DNA from: Nonomuraea indica | Lineage (GTDB): Bacteria; Actinomycetota; Actinomycetes; Streptosporangiales; Streptosporangiaceae | Direction: 5' to 3' | Assembly: GCF_002850745.1 (NCBI RefSeq) | Contig: NZ_KZ559476.1 | Coordinates: forward strand, 263,647-295,694 | DNA length: 32,048 bases | In this document: positions 1 to 7,828 of the stretch, piece after piece | Layout: the number at the start of each line of letters is the position of its first letter | How positions within the stretch are numbered: position 1 is the stretch's first letter | Program-made: the position numbers and the translations under genes | Notes under the pieces: model-generated | What the model was told of the DNA's origin: nothing | What the model saw: only the letters and a program-made list of their open reading frames with translations | Databases searched by the model: none

Positions 1-385
1 CCATGACCGGCTGCTCCCACCGGATGGCCCGGGCCCGCCCCCAGTGCGGCTCCAGCCGCTCCCACAGCGGCGACACCGCCTCGACGGGCCCGACGATCGA
101 CGAGCACCGGCGCCCCTGCTTGCGGGCACGGTCGGCGAAGGCGTGCACGGCCTCAGGGCCGGCGTTGACCGGCACCAGGTTGGCGCCGGCGTAACAGAGC
201 GAGACGAGCCCGCCGCGCGGCCCGAACCCCCACATCTGCCCTCCCAGACGCGCCGGGTTGAGGCCGACCGTGCGCACGCGGGAGGAGACGAAGACGTTGG
301 CGACCGGATCCCGGTCGAGCAGGGCCAGAGCCTCGTCCCGGTCGCTGTCGTCGAGCACACGCGACGCCGATGTACGCAGCATCAC
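1..385 (-). CDS. GNAT-family acetyltransferase with DUF4081-type N-terminus (partial, runs off left edge)
   Basis: The reverse strand stays open from 385 to the window edge and gives about 128 N-terminal residues, including VLDDSDRDEALALLDRDPVANVFV and further on VSLCYAGANLVPV and SSIVGPVEAVSPLWERL. This pattern is what I recognise as the DUF4081 domain that precedes a GNAT acetyltransferase fold; the acetyl-CoA-binding half lies outside the window. In mycobacteria a gene of this kind sits directly downstream of ispG, and here it lies on the same strand as ispG with one hydrolase gene between. Two starts are possible, GTG at 385 or ATG at 382. GTG is preferred because a TAGTCT hexamer ends exactly 6 bp upstream, a leaderless arrangement, and no Shine-Dalgarno is visible. 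Acetyl acceptor unknown. Confidence 0.75.
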   Translation of the reverse strand, partial: MMLRTSASRVLDDSDRDEALALLDRDPVANVFVSSRVRTVGLNPARLGGQMWGFGPRGGLVSLCYAGANLVPVNAGPEAVHAFADRARKQGRRCSSIVGPVEAVSPLWERLEPHWGRARAIRWEQPVM

Positions 386-391
386 ATGGTC

Positions 392-397
392 AGACTA
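392..397 (-). promoter_or_regulatory. -10-like hexamer for the GNAT gene
   Basis: TAGTCT on the minus strand fits TANNNT and ends 6 bp before the GTG at 385, so transcription would start at the start codon. No convincing -35 is visible. Confidence 0.4.
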
Positions 398-418
398 CGC
401 GACACCCTGCCAATTGGC

Positions 419-2044
419 TCATCCCCGACGCGGCTCGGTGCGCCGATCGTGACCCTTGGCCTTGCCCGCGCCCCGGCCGGTGGCCAGCCGGGCGGCCGGC
501 CTGGGCTCCGGTACGGCCGCGCACGTGGCGCCGCGCGCCGGCACCGTGCCGTCGGCGAGGTAGGCGGCCAGGTGCCGGTCGACGCAGGCGTTGCCGGCCA
601 GCGACACGCCGTGGTTGCCGCCCTCGTCCACCACCATCCGGGCGGTCGGGAAGCGCTCGCGCATGCCCAGCGCCCCCTCGTACGGCGTGGCGGCGTCGCC
701 GCGTGACTGCAGCATGAGGACCGGCGGCAGGTCGGGCGAGCCCTTGACCTCGACGGGCGTGCCCGCGTGGGCCGGCCAGAACGCGCACGGCGCGTTGTAC
801 CAGGCGTTCGGCCAGGTCATGAACGGGGCGCGGCGGTGCTGACGGGCCATGTCGGTCCGCCAGGTCGTCCAGTCGCGCGGCCAGGCGGCGTCGGTGCACT
901 GCACGCTCAGGTAGACGGCGTAGCCGTTCTCGTCCTCGGCGTCCTGCTTGCCATGGCGCTCGTAGGCGGCGAGCAGGGGCCGCGCGTCGCCGCGGCGCAC
1001 GTAGGCGGACCAGGCCCCGGCGAGTTCCGGCCAGACCCGGTCGGAGTAGCCGCCGACGGTGAACATGTCGTCCAGCTCGCTCGGGCCGACCACCCCGCCG
1101 GCCGGCCTCTCGCGCAGCCGCGAGCGCATGGCGTACCAGGCGAACGTGGTCTGCCGGGCGTCGGTGCCGAGCCGGTAGGCCTGGTTGTTGCGGGCGGTCC
1201 AGGCCAGGAAGTCGCGGTGCCTGCGGTCGAAGGCGAGGTTCTGCGCCAGGTTGGCCTGGTACCAGACGCCGCCCGGGTCCACGGCGCTGTCCATGACCAG
1301 GCGGTTGACCCGGTGCGGGAAGAGCGTGGCGTAGACGGCCCCGATGTAGGTGCCGTAGGAGTAGCCGAGGTAGCTGATCCGCTCCTCGCCGAGGGCCGCG
1401 CGGAGCACGTCGAGGTCACGGGCGATGGCCTCGGTCGTCATGTGCGGCAGCAGCCACGACCACAGGCTGCCGCATCGCTCGGCGTAGGCGGCGGCCCGGT
1501 CCAGCAGCACCCGCTCGTCGCCGGCGGCGCGCGGCACCGCGTCGGGGCGGGGCGGGGCGTAGTAGACCTCCGGGTCGACGCAGCGCATGGCCGGCCGGCT
1601 CAGGCCCACGCCGCGCGGGTCGAACCCGACCACGTCGTAGCGCTCGGCGACCTTGCGGGGCAGGGTCCTGGCGACGTGCTCGGCCAGCGAGCGCCCGGAC
1701 GCGCCGGGGCCGCCCGGGTTGACCAGCAGCGTGCCGAGGTGGCCGCCGCCACGCGGCTTGGTGGCCCTGATCCGGTTGACGGCCAGGGTGATCGCGTGGC
1801 CCGCCGGGTCGGCGTGGTCGAGCGGCACCCGCAACGTCGCACACTCCGTGGCCGCGGCCCCCGCCTGCAGCGCGGTGGCCGCCTCCTTGCCCGTCGTGGG
1901 GCACGCCCCCCAGTCCAGGCCCTGCACCTGCCTGGCCGGCACCGCCGCGGCCGGCCAGGCGGCACTGCCCTCCACGCTCACCACACCGCCGGCCAGCACC
2001 GCCACGGCGGCGACCATCCGCACGCCCCGCTTCACCCGTCTCAT
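419..2044 (-). CDS. Secreted alpha/beta hydrolase, tripeptidyl aminopeptidase (SlpD/SlpE/TAP) family
   Basis: A 541-residue serine hydrolase of the family that removes tripeptides from peptide N-termini outside the cell. It opens with a basic stretch and a hydrophobic segment (residues 1-35), a probable export signal with no lipobox Cys. The oxyanion-hole motif LLVNPGGPGASG lies near 106-117 and the nucleophile elbow GYSYGTY puts Ser229 at the active site. QSRGDAATPYEGA supplies Asp450 and GGNHGVS supplies His478; the TAP-like C-terminal domain around them is full length. The extra basic tail after about residue 515 has low complexity. It lies 101 bp downstream of ispG on the same strand, but a perfect 16-bp palindrome in that gap suggests its own regulated promoter. 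Family assignment is firm; the natural substrate is not known. Confidence 0.9.
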   Translation of the reverse strand: MRRVKRGVRMVAAVAVLAGGVVSVEGSAAWPAAAVPARQVQGLDWGACPTTGKEAATALQAGAAATECATLRVPLDHADPAGHAITLAVNRIRATKPRGGGHLGTLLVNPGGPGASGRSLAEHVARTLPRKVAERYDVVGFDPRGVGLSRPAMRCVDPEVYYAPPRPDAVPRAAGDERVLLDRAAAYAERCGSLWSWLLPHMTTEAIARDLDVLRAALGEERISYLGYSYGTYIGAVYATLFPHRVNRLVMDSAVDPGGVWYQANLAQNLAFDRRHRDFLAWTARNNQAYRLGTDARQTTFAWYAMRSRLRERPAGGVVGPSELDDMFTVGGYSDRVWPELAGAWSAYVRRGDARPLLAAYERHGKQDAEDENGYAVYLSVQCTDAAWPRDWTTWRTDMARQHRRAPFMTWPNAWYNAPCAFWPAHAGTPVEVKGSPDLPPVLMLQSRGDAATPYEGALGMRERFPTARMVVDEGGNHGVSLAGNACVDRHLAAYLADGTVPARGATCAAVPEPRPAARLATGRGAGKAKGHDRRTEPRRG

Positions 2045-2063
2045 GACCAGTGATGCTGCCCGG

Positions 2064-2079
2064 GTGACCGGCCGGTCAC
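2064..2079. promoter_or_regulatory. 16-bp perfect palindrome upstream of the secreted hydrolase (candidate operator)
   Basis: GTGACCGGCCGGTCAC is fully self-complementary and lies 20 bp before the hydrolase ATG at 2044. Its position and symmetry fit a TetR- or GntR-type operator; the cognate regulator is not identifiable here. Confidence 0.45.
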
Positions 2080-2145
2080 GATGGGTATGGGAAAATGCTT
2101 GCCATCCTGTAATGACTCGATGGCTGAACGTAACGAGACGGCGGC

Positions 2146-3312
2146 TCAGCCCACGGTGACCTGGGGGCCGGGAGCGTCGTCGTCGAGGTCGACCTCGACG
2201 CCCATCTCCTCGGCGATCCTCAGGGCCTCCTCGATGAGGGTCTCGACGATCTGCGACTCGGGCACCGTCTTGACGACCTCGCCCTTGACGAAGATTTGGC
2301 CCTTGCCGTTGCCGGAGGCGACGCCCAGGTCGGCCTCGCGCGCCTCGCCGGGGCCGTTGACCACGCAGCCCATGACCGCGACCCGCAGCGGCACCTTGAG
2401 CCCCTCAAGACCGGCCTGCACCTGCTCGGCGAGGGTGTAGACGTCGACCTGCGCCCGGCCGCACGACGGGCACGAGACGATCTCCAGCCCGCGCTCGCGC
2501 AGCCCCAGCGACTCGAGGATCTGCGTGCCGACCTTGACCTCCTCCACCGGAGGCGCCGACAGCGACACCCTGATCGTGTCGCCGATGCCCTCGGCCAGCA
2601 GCGCGCCGAACGCCACGGCCGACTTGATCGTGCCCTGGAAGGCCGGCCCCGCCTCGGTCACACCCAGGTGGAGCGGGTAGTCGCACCGGGCGGCGAGCAG
2701 CCGGTAGGCGTTGATCATCACGACCGGGTCGTTGTGCTTGACCGAGATCTTGATGTCGCGGAAACCGTGCTCCTCGAACAGCGAGCACTCCCACAGCGCC
2801 GACTCGACCAGCGCCTCGGGCGTGGCCTTGCCGTACTTCTGCAGCAGCCGCGGGTCGAGCGAGCCGGCGTTGACGCCGATGCGGATGGGCACGCCGTGCT
2901 CGGCCGCGGCCTTGGCGATCTCACCCACCTTGTCGTCGAACTTCTTGATGTTGCCCGGGTTGACCCGCACCGCCGCGCAGCCCGCCTCGATCGCGGCGAA
3001 GACGTACTTCGGCTGGAAGTGGATGTCGGCGATCACCGGGATCTGCGACTTCTTGGCGATGATCGGCAGCGCGTCGGCGTCGTCCTGGGACGGCACGGCC
3101 ACGCGTACGATCTGGCAGCCGGATGCCGTCAGCTCGGCGATCTGCTGCAGGGTGGAGTTGACGTCGGCGGTGACCGTGGTGGTCATCGACTGGACGGAGA
3201 CGGGCGCGTCGCCACCCACGAGCACGTTGCCCACCCTGATCTGCCGCGAGTGCCGTCGTTCGGCCAGCGGCTTGGGGCGGACCGTCGGGATGCCGAGTGC
3301 TACAGAAGACAT
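2146..3312 (-). CDS. ispG: 4-hydroxy-3-methylbut-2-enyl diphosphate synthase (flavodoxin/ferredoxin-dependent)
   Basis: IspG (GcpE) performs the penultimate step of the MEP isoprenoid pathway, reductive ring opening of MEcPP to HMBPP, using a [4Fe-4S] cluster. The 388-residue protein has the standard bacterial length. A TIM-barrel N-terminal part includes RVGNVLVGGDAPVSVQSM and VRVNPGNI. The cluster domain carries CPSCGR (Cys281, Cys284) and GCVVNGPGE (Cys316, Glu323), exactly the expected ligands. The start ATG at 3312 follows AGAGGAG, unusually close at about 2 nt spacing. It is 41 bp downstream of dxr on the same strand, so the two probably share a transcript. In many actinobacteria a site-2 protease gene sits between dxr and ispG; here there is no room for one. 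Confidence 0.98.
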   Translation of the reverse strand: MSSVALGIPTVRPKPLAERRHSRQIRVGNVLVGGDAPVSVQSMTTTVTADVNSTLQQIAELTASGCQIVRVAVPSQDDADALPIIAKKSQIPVIADIHFQPKYVFAAIEAGCAAVRVNPGNIKKFDDKVGEIAKAAAEHGVPIRIGVNAGSLDPRLLQKYGKATPEALVESALWECSLFEEHGFRDIKISVKHNDPVVMINAYRLLAARCDYPLHLGVTEAGPAFQGTIKSAVAFGALLAEGIGDTIRVSLSAPPVEEVKVGTQILESLGLRERGLEIVSCPSCGRAQVDVYTLAEQVQAGLEGLKVPLRVAVMGCVVNGPGEAREADLGVASGNGKGQIFVKGEVVKTVPESQIVETLIEEALRIAEEMGVEVDLDDDAPGPQVTVG

Positions 3313-3353
3313 TGCTCCTCTTAGATGTCGAAGACGGTGTCCAGTCTAGGAAG

Positions 3354-4544
3354 TCAGCGGGACTGCCGCGCCGCCAGCTCCGCCGCGCGGGCGCGGGCCC
3401 AGCCGTCGGCGGTCAGCACCTCCTCGACCGAACCGGCGGGAGTGACCTCGTGCTCCTCCACCACCTGCGCGACGGTGTCGACGATGGCGAGGAACGGCAG
3501 CTCGCCGCGGAGGAACGCCTCCAGGCACGCCTCGTTGGCGGCGTTGTAGACGGCCGGCGCGGTGCCGCCCGCCTCGCCGACGTGCCTGGCCAGGGCGACG
3601 GCGGGGAACGCGGTGTCGTCAAGCGGCTCGAAGGTCCAGGTGTGGGCCCTGGTCCAGTCGACGGCCGGGGCGGCGCCGGCGAGCCGGCCGGGGTGGCCCA
3701 GGGCCAGCGCGATCGGCAGCCGCATGTCGGGCGGGCTGGCCTGGGCGATGGTGGAGCCGTCGACGAACTCGACCATGGAGTGGATGATCGACTGCGGGTG
3801 GACCACCACGTCGATGCGGTCGAATCCGAGGTCGAACAGCAGGTGCGCCTCGATCACCTCCAGCCCCTTGTTGACCAGGGTCGCGGAGTTGACAGTGATC
3901 ATGGGGCCCATCGACCAGGTGGGGTGGGCCAGTGCCATCTCGGGCGTCACCCGCGTCAGCTCGGCGCGGCTCCGGCCACGGAACGGGCCGCCGCTGGCCG
4001 TGATGACGAGCCGTCTGACGGCGTCGGGGTCGTGGCCGTCGGGCCCGGCGGCCCACAGGCACTGCTGGACGGCGGAGTGCTCGGAGTCGACGGGGAGGAT
4101 CTGGCCCGGCTTGGCCAGCCGCTTGACCAGCGGCCCGCCGATGATCAGGGACTCCTTGTTGGCCAGCGCCAGCGTCCGGCCGGCCTCCAGCGCGACGAGC
4201 GTGGAGGTCAGGCCGAGCGCGCCGGTGATGCCGTTGAGCACGGTGTCGCACTGCCACGCGGCCACCTCGGCCACCCCCGCCGGCCCGGCGAGCACCAGGG
4301 GCGCGGCCCCGAGCGCGGCGAGCGCGTCCTTCAGCGCCGGCACCGCCGTCTCGTCGGCGACGGCCACGACCTCGGCCCCGACCTCGGCGGCCTGCCTGGC
4401 GAGCAGCTCGACCTTGCCGCCGCCGGCCGCCAGCCCCGCGACCCGGAACCGGCCGGGGTTGGCGGTGAGGACGTCGAGGGCCTGGGTGCCGACCGAGCCG
4501 GTGGAGCCCAGCACGACGACGGAGCGGAGGGACTCTGCATGCAC
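3354..4544 (-). CDS. dxr: 1-deoxy-D-xylulose 5-phosphate reductoisomerase
   Basis: Dxr (IspC) converts DXP to MEP with NADPH and a divalent metal, the committed step of the MEP pathway and the target of fosmidomycin. The NADPH-binding motif GSTGSVG lies at residues 13-19, followed by LANKESL and the metal-binding segment PVDSEHSA (Asp153, Glu155). The flexible-loop segment HPTWSMGPMITVNSATLVNK follows, then GLE with Glu229 as third metal ligand, and HPQSIIHS. The open frame extends far upstream, but homology begins at the GTG at 4544, giving 396 residues, the usual family length. A GACAAT hexamer ends 6 bp before this GTG, consistent with a leaderless transcript. The gene is divergent from the secreted protease at 4740. 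Confidence 0.97.
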   Translation of the reverse strand: MHAESLRSVVVLGSTGSVGTQALDVLTANPGRFRVAGLAAGGGKVELLARQAAEVGAEVVAVADETAVPALKDALAALGAAPLVLAGPAGVAEVAAWQCDTVLNGITGALGLTSTLVALEAGRTLALANKESLIIGGPLVKRLAKPGQILPVDSEHSAVQQCLWAAGPDGHDPDAVRRLVITASGGPFRGRSRAELTRVTPEMALAHPTWSMGPMITVNSATLVNKGLEVIEAHLLFDLGFDRIDVVVHPQSIIHSMVEFVDGSTIAQASPPDMRLPIALALGHPGRLAGAAPAVDWTRAHTWTFEPLDDTAFPAVALARHVGEAGGTAPAVYNAANEACLEAFLRGELPFLAIVDTVAQVVEEHEVTPAGSVEEVLTADGWARARAAELAARQSR

Positions 4545-4550
4545 CCGTCC

Positions 4551-4556
4551 ATTGTC
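4551..4556 (-). promoter_or_regulatory. -10-like hexamer for dxr
   Basis: GACAAT on the minus strand matches four of six positions of TATAAT and ends 6 bp before the dxr GTG at 4544, supporting that start and a leaderless mRNA. Confidence 0.4.
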
Positions 4557-4698
4557 CCCGCTCGCCGGCGCAGCCGGGCACGCGGCCACGAGGTTCCCGG
4601 AACAGGCGCGTTTTGTGACGCACCGTATCACTGCCGGTTCATCCCGTGATGCGCCATATCCGGTTGTGCATAGCTTGAGCAGAACGGATACCGCCGCA

Positions 4699-4737
4699 CG
4701 TACCTCCCAACGGCAGATTCCGGTTTCGGGAGGTACG
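4699..4737 (+). promoter_or_regulatory. RBS-sequestering stem-loop in the leader of the first serine protease
   Basis: The arms CGTACCTCCC (4699-4708) and GGGAGGTACG (4728-4737) are perfectly complementary over 10 bp around a 19-nt loop. The 3' arm contains the whole Shine-Dalgarno GGGAGG (4728-4733) of the gene starting at 4740. A folded transcript would hide the ribosome-binding site, as in thermosensors or translational switches. A weak promoter candidate is TTGTGC (4664-4669) with GATACC (4687-4692), which would put the transcript 5' end near the first arm. Confidence 0.6.
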
Positions 4738-4739
4738 CA

Positions 4740-5915
4740 ATGCACCGCAGAGTCGCCCTGCTCTCCGCCGTCGCGCTCACCGCGGCGGGCGCGCTGATCC
4801 CCGCGTCCGCGGCGGCCGCCCGCGCCGGCACCTCGGCGACCGGCCTGGACCCCGGGCCGGTCCGCTGGTCCACCACCGACTCCTGGTCGGAACGCCGCAC
4901 CGTCTCGCAGTACTGGACGGCGCAGCGCATGCTGGCGGCCGAGCCCCTCTCGTCGCCGGCGCCGCGCCGCGCCTCCCCGGACTCGCCCACCCAGGGCAGC
5001 CCGTGGGCGACCCGCGGCGCCTCGACCGGCGCCCGCGGCGGCTCCGGCACCTGGGGCGGCACGGGCAGCGGCACCTGGACCGGCACGGGGAGCGGCGACA
5101 CCGGCGGGCGCGTCCCGTACACGATCCGCGGCTCGTCGGCGGGCGGCGGCCGGAGCGCGCCCTGGTCCGTGGGCGGCACCGCGCCCGCCGGCGTCCGGCA
5201 GGTCGCCCAGCAGGCCCAGGTGCCCAACAGCCCCGGCCTGCGATGGACCGACGGCGGCGCCGTCGTGCGCACCGTGGGGCGCGTCTTCTTCACCACCGCG
5301 AACGGCCGCAACTCCTCCTGTTCGGGCACGGCCGTCACCAGCGCCAACGAGAGCGTCGTGATGACCGCGGGACACTGCGTGAAGCTGAACGGCGCCGCCC
5401 ACCGCAACTGGGTGTTCGTGCCGGGCTTCGACAACGGCCGGCGGCCCTTCGGCACCTGGGTGGCCACCAGGCTGCTGACCACCCAGCAGTGGAACGCCCG
5501 GGAGGACATCAACTTCGACGTCGCCGCCGCCGTGGTGGCGCCGCTCGACGGCCGGACGCTGACCGACGTCGTGGGCGGGCAGGGGGTGGCCTTCAACCAG
5601 GCCAGGCGGCAGCAGATGTACTCCTTCGGCTATCCGGCGGCCGCGCCGTTCAACGGCTCGCGGCTCATCTACTGCAGCGGGCGCTCGTTCGACGACACGG
5701 TCATGACCCGGGACCTCGGGCTGCGCTGCGCCATGACGGGCGGGTCGAGCGGCGGCCCGTGGTTCCGCAACTTCGACGAGTCGACCGGGCTCGGCTGGCT
5801 CAACTCCGTCAACAGCTTCAAGTACAACTTCGCCCCGGACTTCATGTTCGGCCCGTTCTTCGGCGACGAGGCGCAGGCCGTCTACCAGGCCGCGCAGCGC
5901 ACCAACGCACTCTGA
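4740..5915 (+). CDS. Secreted trypsin-fold (chymotrypsin-like, S1-type) serine protease with propeptide
   Basis: A 391-residue exported peptidase. Residues 1-28 form a signal peptide (basic MHRR, hydrophobic core, ASAAAARA). Residues 30-165 are a low-complexity pro/linker region rich in Gly, Ser and Thr (GTWGGTGSGTWTGTGSGD). This includes the element YWTAQRMLAAEPL at 58-70, also present in the next protease. The catalytic domain has TAGHC with His212, INFDVAAAVV with Asp260, and TGGSSGGPW with Ser337. Cys194/Cys213 and Cys312/Cys330 are probable disulfides. The start follows GGGAGG with 6-nt spacing, and that site lies inside a 10-bp stem. The next gene, 56 bp downstream, is a paralogue, so this is a tandem duplication. 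Target proteins unknown. Confidence 0.92.
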   Translation: MHRRVALLSAVALTAAGALIPASAAAARAGTSATGLDPGPVRWSTTDSWSERRTVSQYWTAQRMLAAEPLSSPAPRRASPDSPTQGSPWATRGASTGARGGSGTWGGTGSGTWTGTGSGDTGGRVPYTIRGSSAGGGRSAPWSVGGTAPAGVRQVAQQAQVPNSPGLRWTDGGAVVRTVGRVFFTTANGRNSSCSGTAVTSANESVVMTAGHCVKLNGAAHRNWVFVPGFDNGRRPFGTWVATRLLTTQQWNAREDINFDVAAAVVAPLDGRTLTDVVGGQGVAFNQARRQQMYSFGYPAAAPFNGSRLIYCSGRSFDDTVMTRDLGLRCAMTGGSSGGPWFRNFDESTGLGWLNSVNSFKYNFAPDFMFGPFFGDEAQAVYQAAQRTNAL

Positions 5916-5971
5916 GGCGTTTTACCGAAAGTAGTCACAAGGGCACACGTTGTAGTGCACACTCGGGTGCC

Positions 5972-7174
5972 ATGACGCTGAGCTCCCCTCTGCTGGCGGC
6001 CGTTCCGCTCGTCGCGGGGCTGATGGGCCCCGCCCTCGTCGGCGCGACTCCCCCGCAGCGACCCGCCTCTTCCGCCGCCGTCCACCCGGGCCACCATCCG
6101 CCCGGAGCGCGCGACTCCGGGCCCCGGGCGGCGCGGGCCGACCAGGCGGCGGCACGGCGGCCGGACGTCGTCGAGCACGTGGCCGCCCGCGGCCCGGCCG
6201 ACCAGCGGCGGGTGCTCGGCTACTGGACGCCGCGGCGGATGGCCGCGGCGCTGCCGCTCGACCTGGCCGGCTCCGTGGCCGGGCGCCTGGCCGGCCCGCT
6301 GACGCGGTCCTCGGCGGAGGCTCCCGCCGGCTTCCAGGCTCCGTTCGCCAGGGGCGGGCTGCTCGGCGGTCTCACCGGCCGGACGGACGTGACCGCCGCG
6401 CCCGGCCGCGCGGGTCCGGCGGACCGCCTCGCCTCGCCCGGCCGCGGCCCGGCCTCCGCGCGGCACCGCCTCGCCCGGCCGCACCAGACGACGTACGGCG
6501 CGCGCTGGTCGGCCGGCGGCGCGGTGACCAGGACCACCGGCCGCGTCTTCATGACGATGAACGGGGCCGACTTCGTCTGCTCGGCCAGCACGGTCAGGAG
6601 CGCCAACCGCGACGTGGTCGTCACGGCGGGCCACTGCGTCAAGGACGGCACCGGCCGGTGGGCCGACAACTGGACGTTCGTGCCCGGATACCGCGACGGT
6701 GGCGGCCACCCTTACGGGAGGTACCCGGCGCGCCGCATGTTCGTCGCCGGGCCCTGGTCCCGCTCGGCCGACGACAGCTACGACGTGGGCATGGTGGTCC
6801 TCGCCACCTCCTCGGGCAGGCACGTCGCCGACGTGGTGGGCGCCCAGGAGATCGCCTTCAACCGCCCGCGCGGCGGCCACGCCCTCGGCTTCGGCTACCC
6901 GGCCGACCCGCCGTACAACGGCGAGCATCTGGTCTACTGCGCCGGACGGCTGCGCGACGACCCCCACGGCGAGACCCGCGACCAGGGCCTCGGCTGCGAC
7001 ATGACGGCCGGCTCCAGCGGCGGCCCCTGGCTGTCCGGCTTCGACCACGGCACCGGCAGGGGCACGCTGACGTCCCTCAGCAGCTTCAAGTACAGCGACG
7101 ACCACCGCACGATGTACGGCCCCTACTTCGGCGACGCCGTGCGGACCCTCTTCACGACCGCCGAACGCGCCTGA
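5972..7174 (+). CDS. Secreted trypsin-fold serine protease, tandem paralogue
   Basis: A 400-residue paralogue of the preceding protease. The N-terminus is a hydrophobic export segment (LLAAVPLVAGLMGPALVGA), followed by a long Pro/Ala/Arg-rich region to about residue 175. The shared element YWTPRRMAAALPL lies at 84-96. The catalytic domain shows TAGHC (His221), SYDVGMVVL (Asp271) and TAGSSGGPW (Ser349), with Cys203/Cys222 and Cys323/Cys342 as likely disulfides. Its C-terminal SSFKYSDD...MYGPYFGDA aligns with NSFKYNFAPDFMFGPFFGDE of the first protein. The ATG at 5972 is chosen because the signal peptide begins there; the frame is open far upstream but that part is antisense-like noise over the first protease. 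No good Shine-Dalgarno is visible. The divergent N-terminal region suggests a different activation or anchoring mode. Confidence 0.9.
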   Translation: MTLSSPLLAAVPLVAGLMGPALVGATPPQRPASSAAVHPGHHPPGARDSGPRAARADQAAARRPDVVEHVAARGPADQRRVLGYWTPRRMAAALPLDLAGSVAGRLAGPLTRSSAEAPAGFQAPFARGGLLGGLTGRTDVTAAPGRAGPADRLASPGRGPASARHRLARPHQTTYGARWSAGGAVTRTTGRVFMTMNGADFVCSASTVRSANRDVVVTAGHCVKDGTGRWADNWTFVPGYRDGGGHPYGRYPARRMFVAGPWSRSADDSYDVGMVVLATSSGRHVADVVGAQEIAFNRPRGGHALGFGYPADPPYNGEHLVYCAGRLRDDPHGETRDQGLGCDMTAGSSGGPWLSGFDHGTGRGTLTSLSSFKYSDDHRTMYGPYFGDAVRTLFTTAERA

Positions 7175-7225
7175 TCCGCTCCCCCACAGCGGCCCGCACG
7201 GCAGCGGCAGGCGGGTGGGCGGGCG

Positions 7226-7828
7226 TCAGATCCAGCCCTCCTCCCAGGCACGGTGCGCGGCGGCGTGGCGGGAGCCGGCCCCGAGCTTGGCCATGGCGGC
7301 CGACAGGTAGTTGCGCACCGTGCCGGGAGCGAGGTGGACCTGGGCCGCGATCTCGTTGATCGAGGCGCCCGTGCGGGAGGCGCGCAACACCTCGAGTTCC
7401 CGTTCGGTCAGCGGGCAGTCGTCCTCGGCCAGCGCGGAGGCCGCGATGTCGGGGTCGACGTACCGCCGGCCGGCGGCGACGTCGCGGATGATCTCGGCCA
7501 GCCGGGTGGCGGGGGTGGTCTTGGGCACGAAGCCGCTGACCCCGGCGGCGAGGGCGCGGCGGAGCACGCCGGGCCGGGCGTGCCGGGTGACGAGGACGAT
7601 CCTGGTGGGCAGGGTGGCGCGGATCTCCCGCGCGGCGCTCAGCCCGTCGGCGGGCGGCATCTCCAGGTCGAGCACGGCGATGTCGGGCCGCAGCTCGCGC
7701 GCCAGCCGGACCGCGTCCGTGGTGGTGGCCGCCTCGGCGACGACGTCCAGGTCGTCCTCCAGCGTGAGCAGAGCCGCCAGGGCTCCCCTGATGAGGTCCT
7801 CGTCGTCGGCGATCAGCAGCCGGATCAC
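7226..7828 (-). CDS. LuxR/NarL-family response regulator
   Basis: A 200-residue two-domain regulator. The receiver domain (about 1-120) has the acidic pocket DDE at 8-10, phosphoacceptor Asp54 (AVLDLEMP), Thr81 (LVTRHA) and Lys103 (VPKT). The C-terminal LuxR-type helix-turn-helix runs from about 138 (LTERELEVL) through INEIAAQVHLAPGTVRNYLSAAM. It overlaps the upstream histidine kinase gene by 4 nt (ATGA), so the two are translationally coupled and form a cognate pair. The pair resembles DesK/DesR-type systems that sense membrane state. The only other genes in the neighbourhood are two small membrane-protein genes transcribed divergently, the best target candidates. The signal is unknown. Confidence 0.95.
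   Translation of the reverse strand: MIRLLIADDEDLIRGALAALLTLEDDLDVVAEAATTTDAVRLARELRPDIAVLDLEMPPADGLSAAREIRATLPTRIVLVTRHARPGVLRRALAAGVSGFVPKTTPATRLAEIIRDVAAGRRYVDPDIAASALAEDDCPLTERELEVLRASRTGASINEIAAQVHLAPGTVRNYLSAAMAKLGAGSRHAAAHRAWEEGWI

Noticed and set aside
767..2053. Long plus-strand open frames antisense to the secreted hydrolase, ispG, dxr, ALDH and others
   Set aside because: They are typical GC-rich antisense shadows (His/Arg/Gly/Val-rich) with no motifs, signal peptides or ribosome-binding sites.
4545..5402. N-terminal extension of Dxr to 682 residues
   Set aside because: It overlaps the protease gene antisense and has no family similarity; Dxr begins at GTG 4544.
5003..5971. Long open frame running through the first protease into the second (723 codons)
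   Set aside because: The part before 5972 is an alternate frame of the first protease gene with Arg/Pro-rich shadow composition; the signal peptide and homology begin at 5972.
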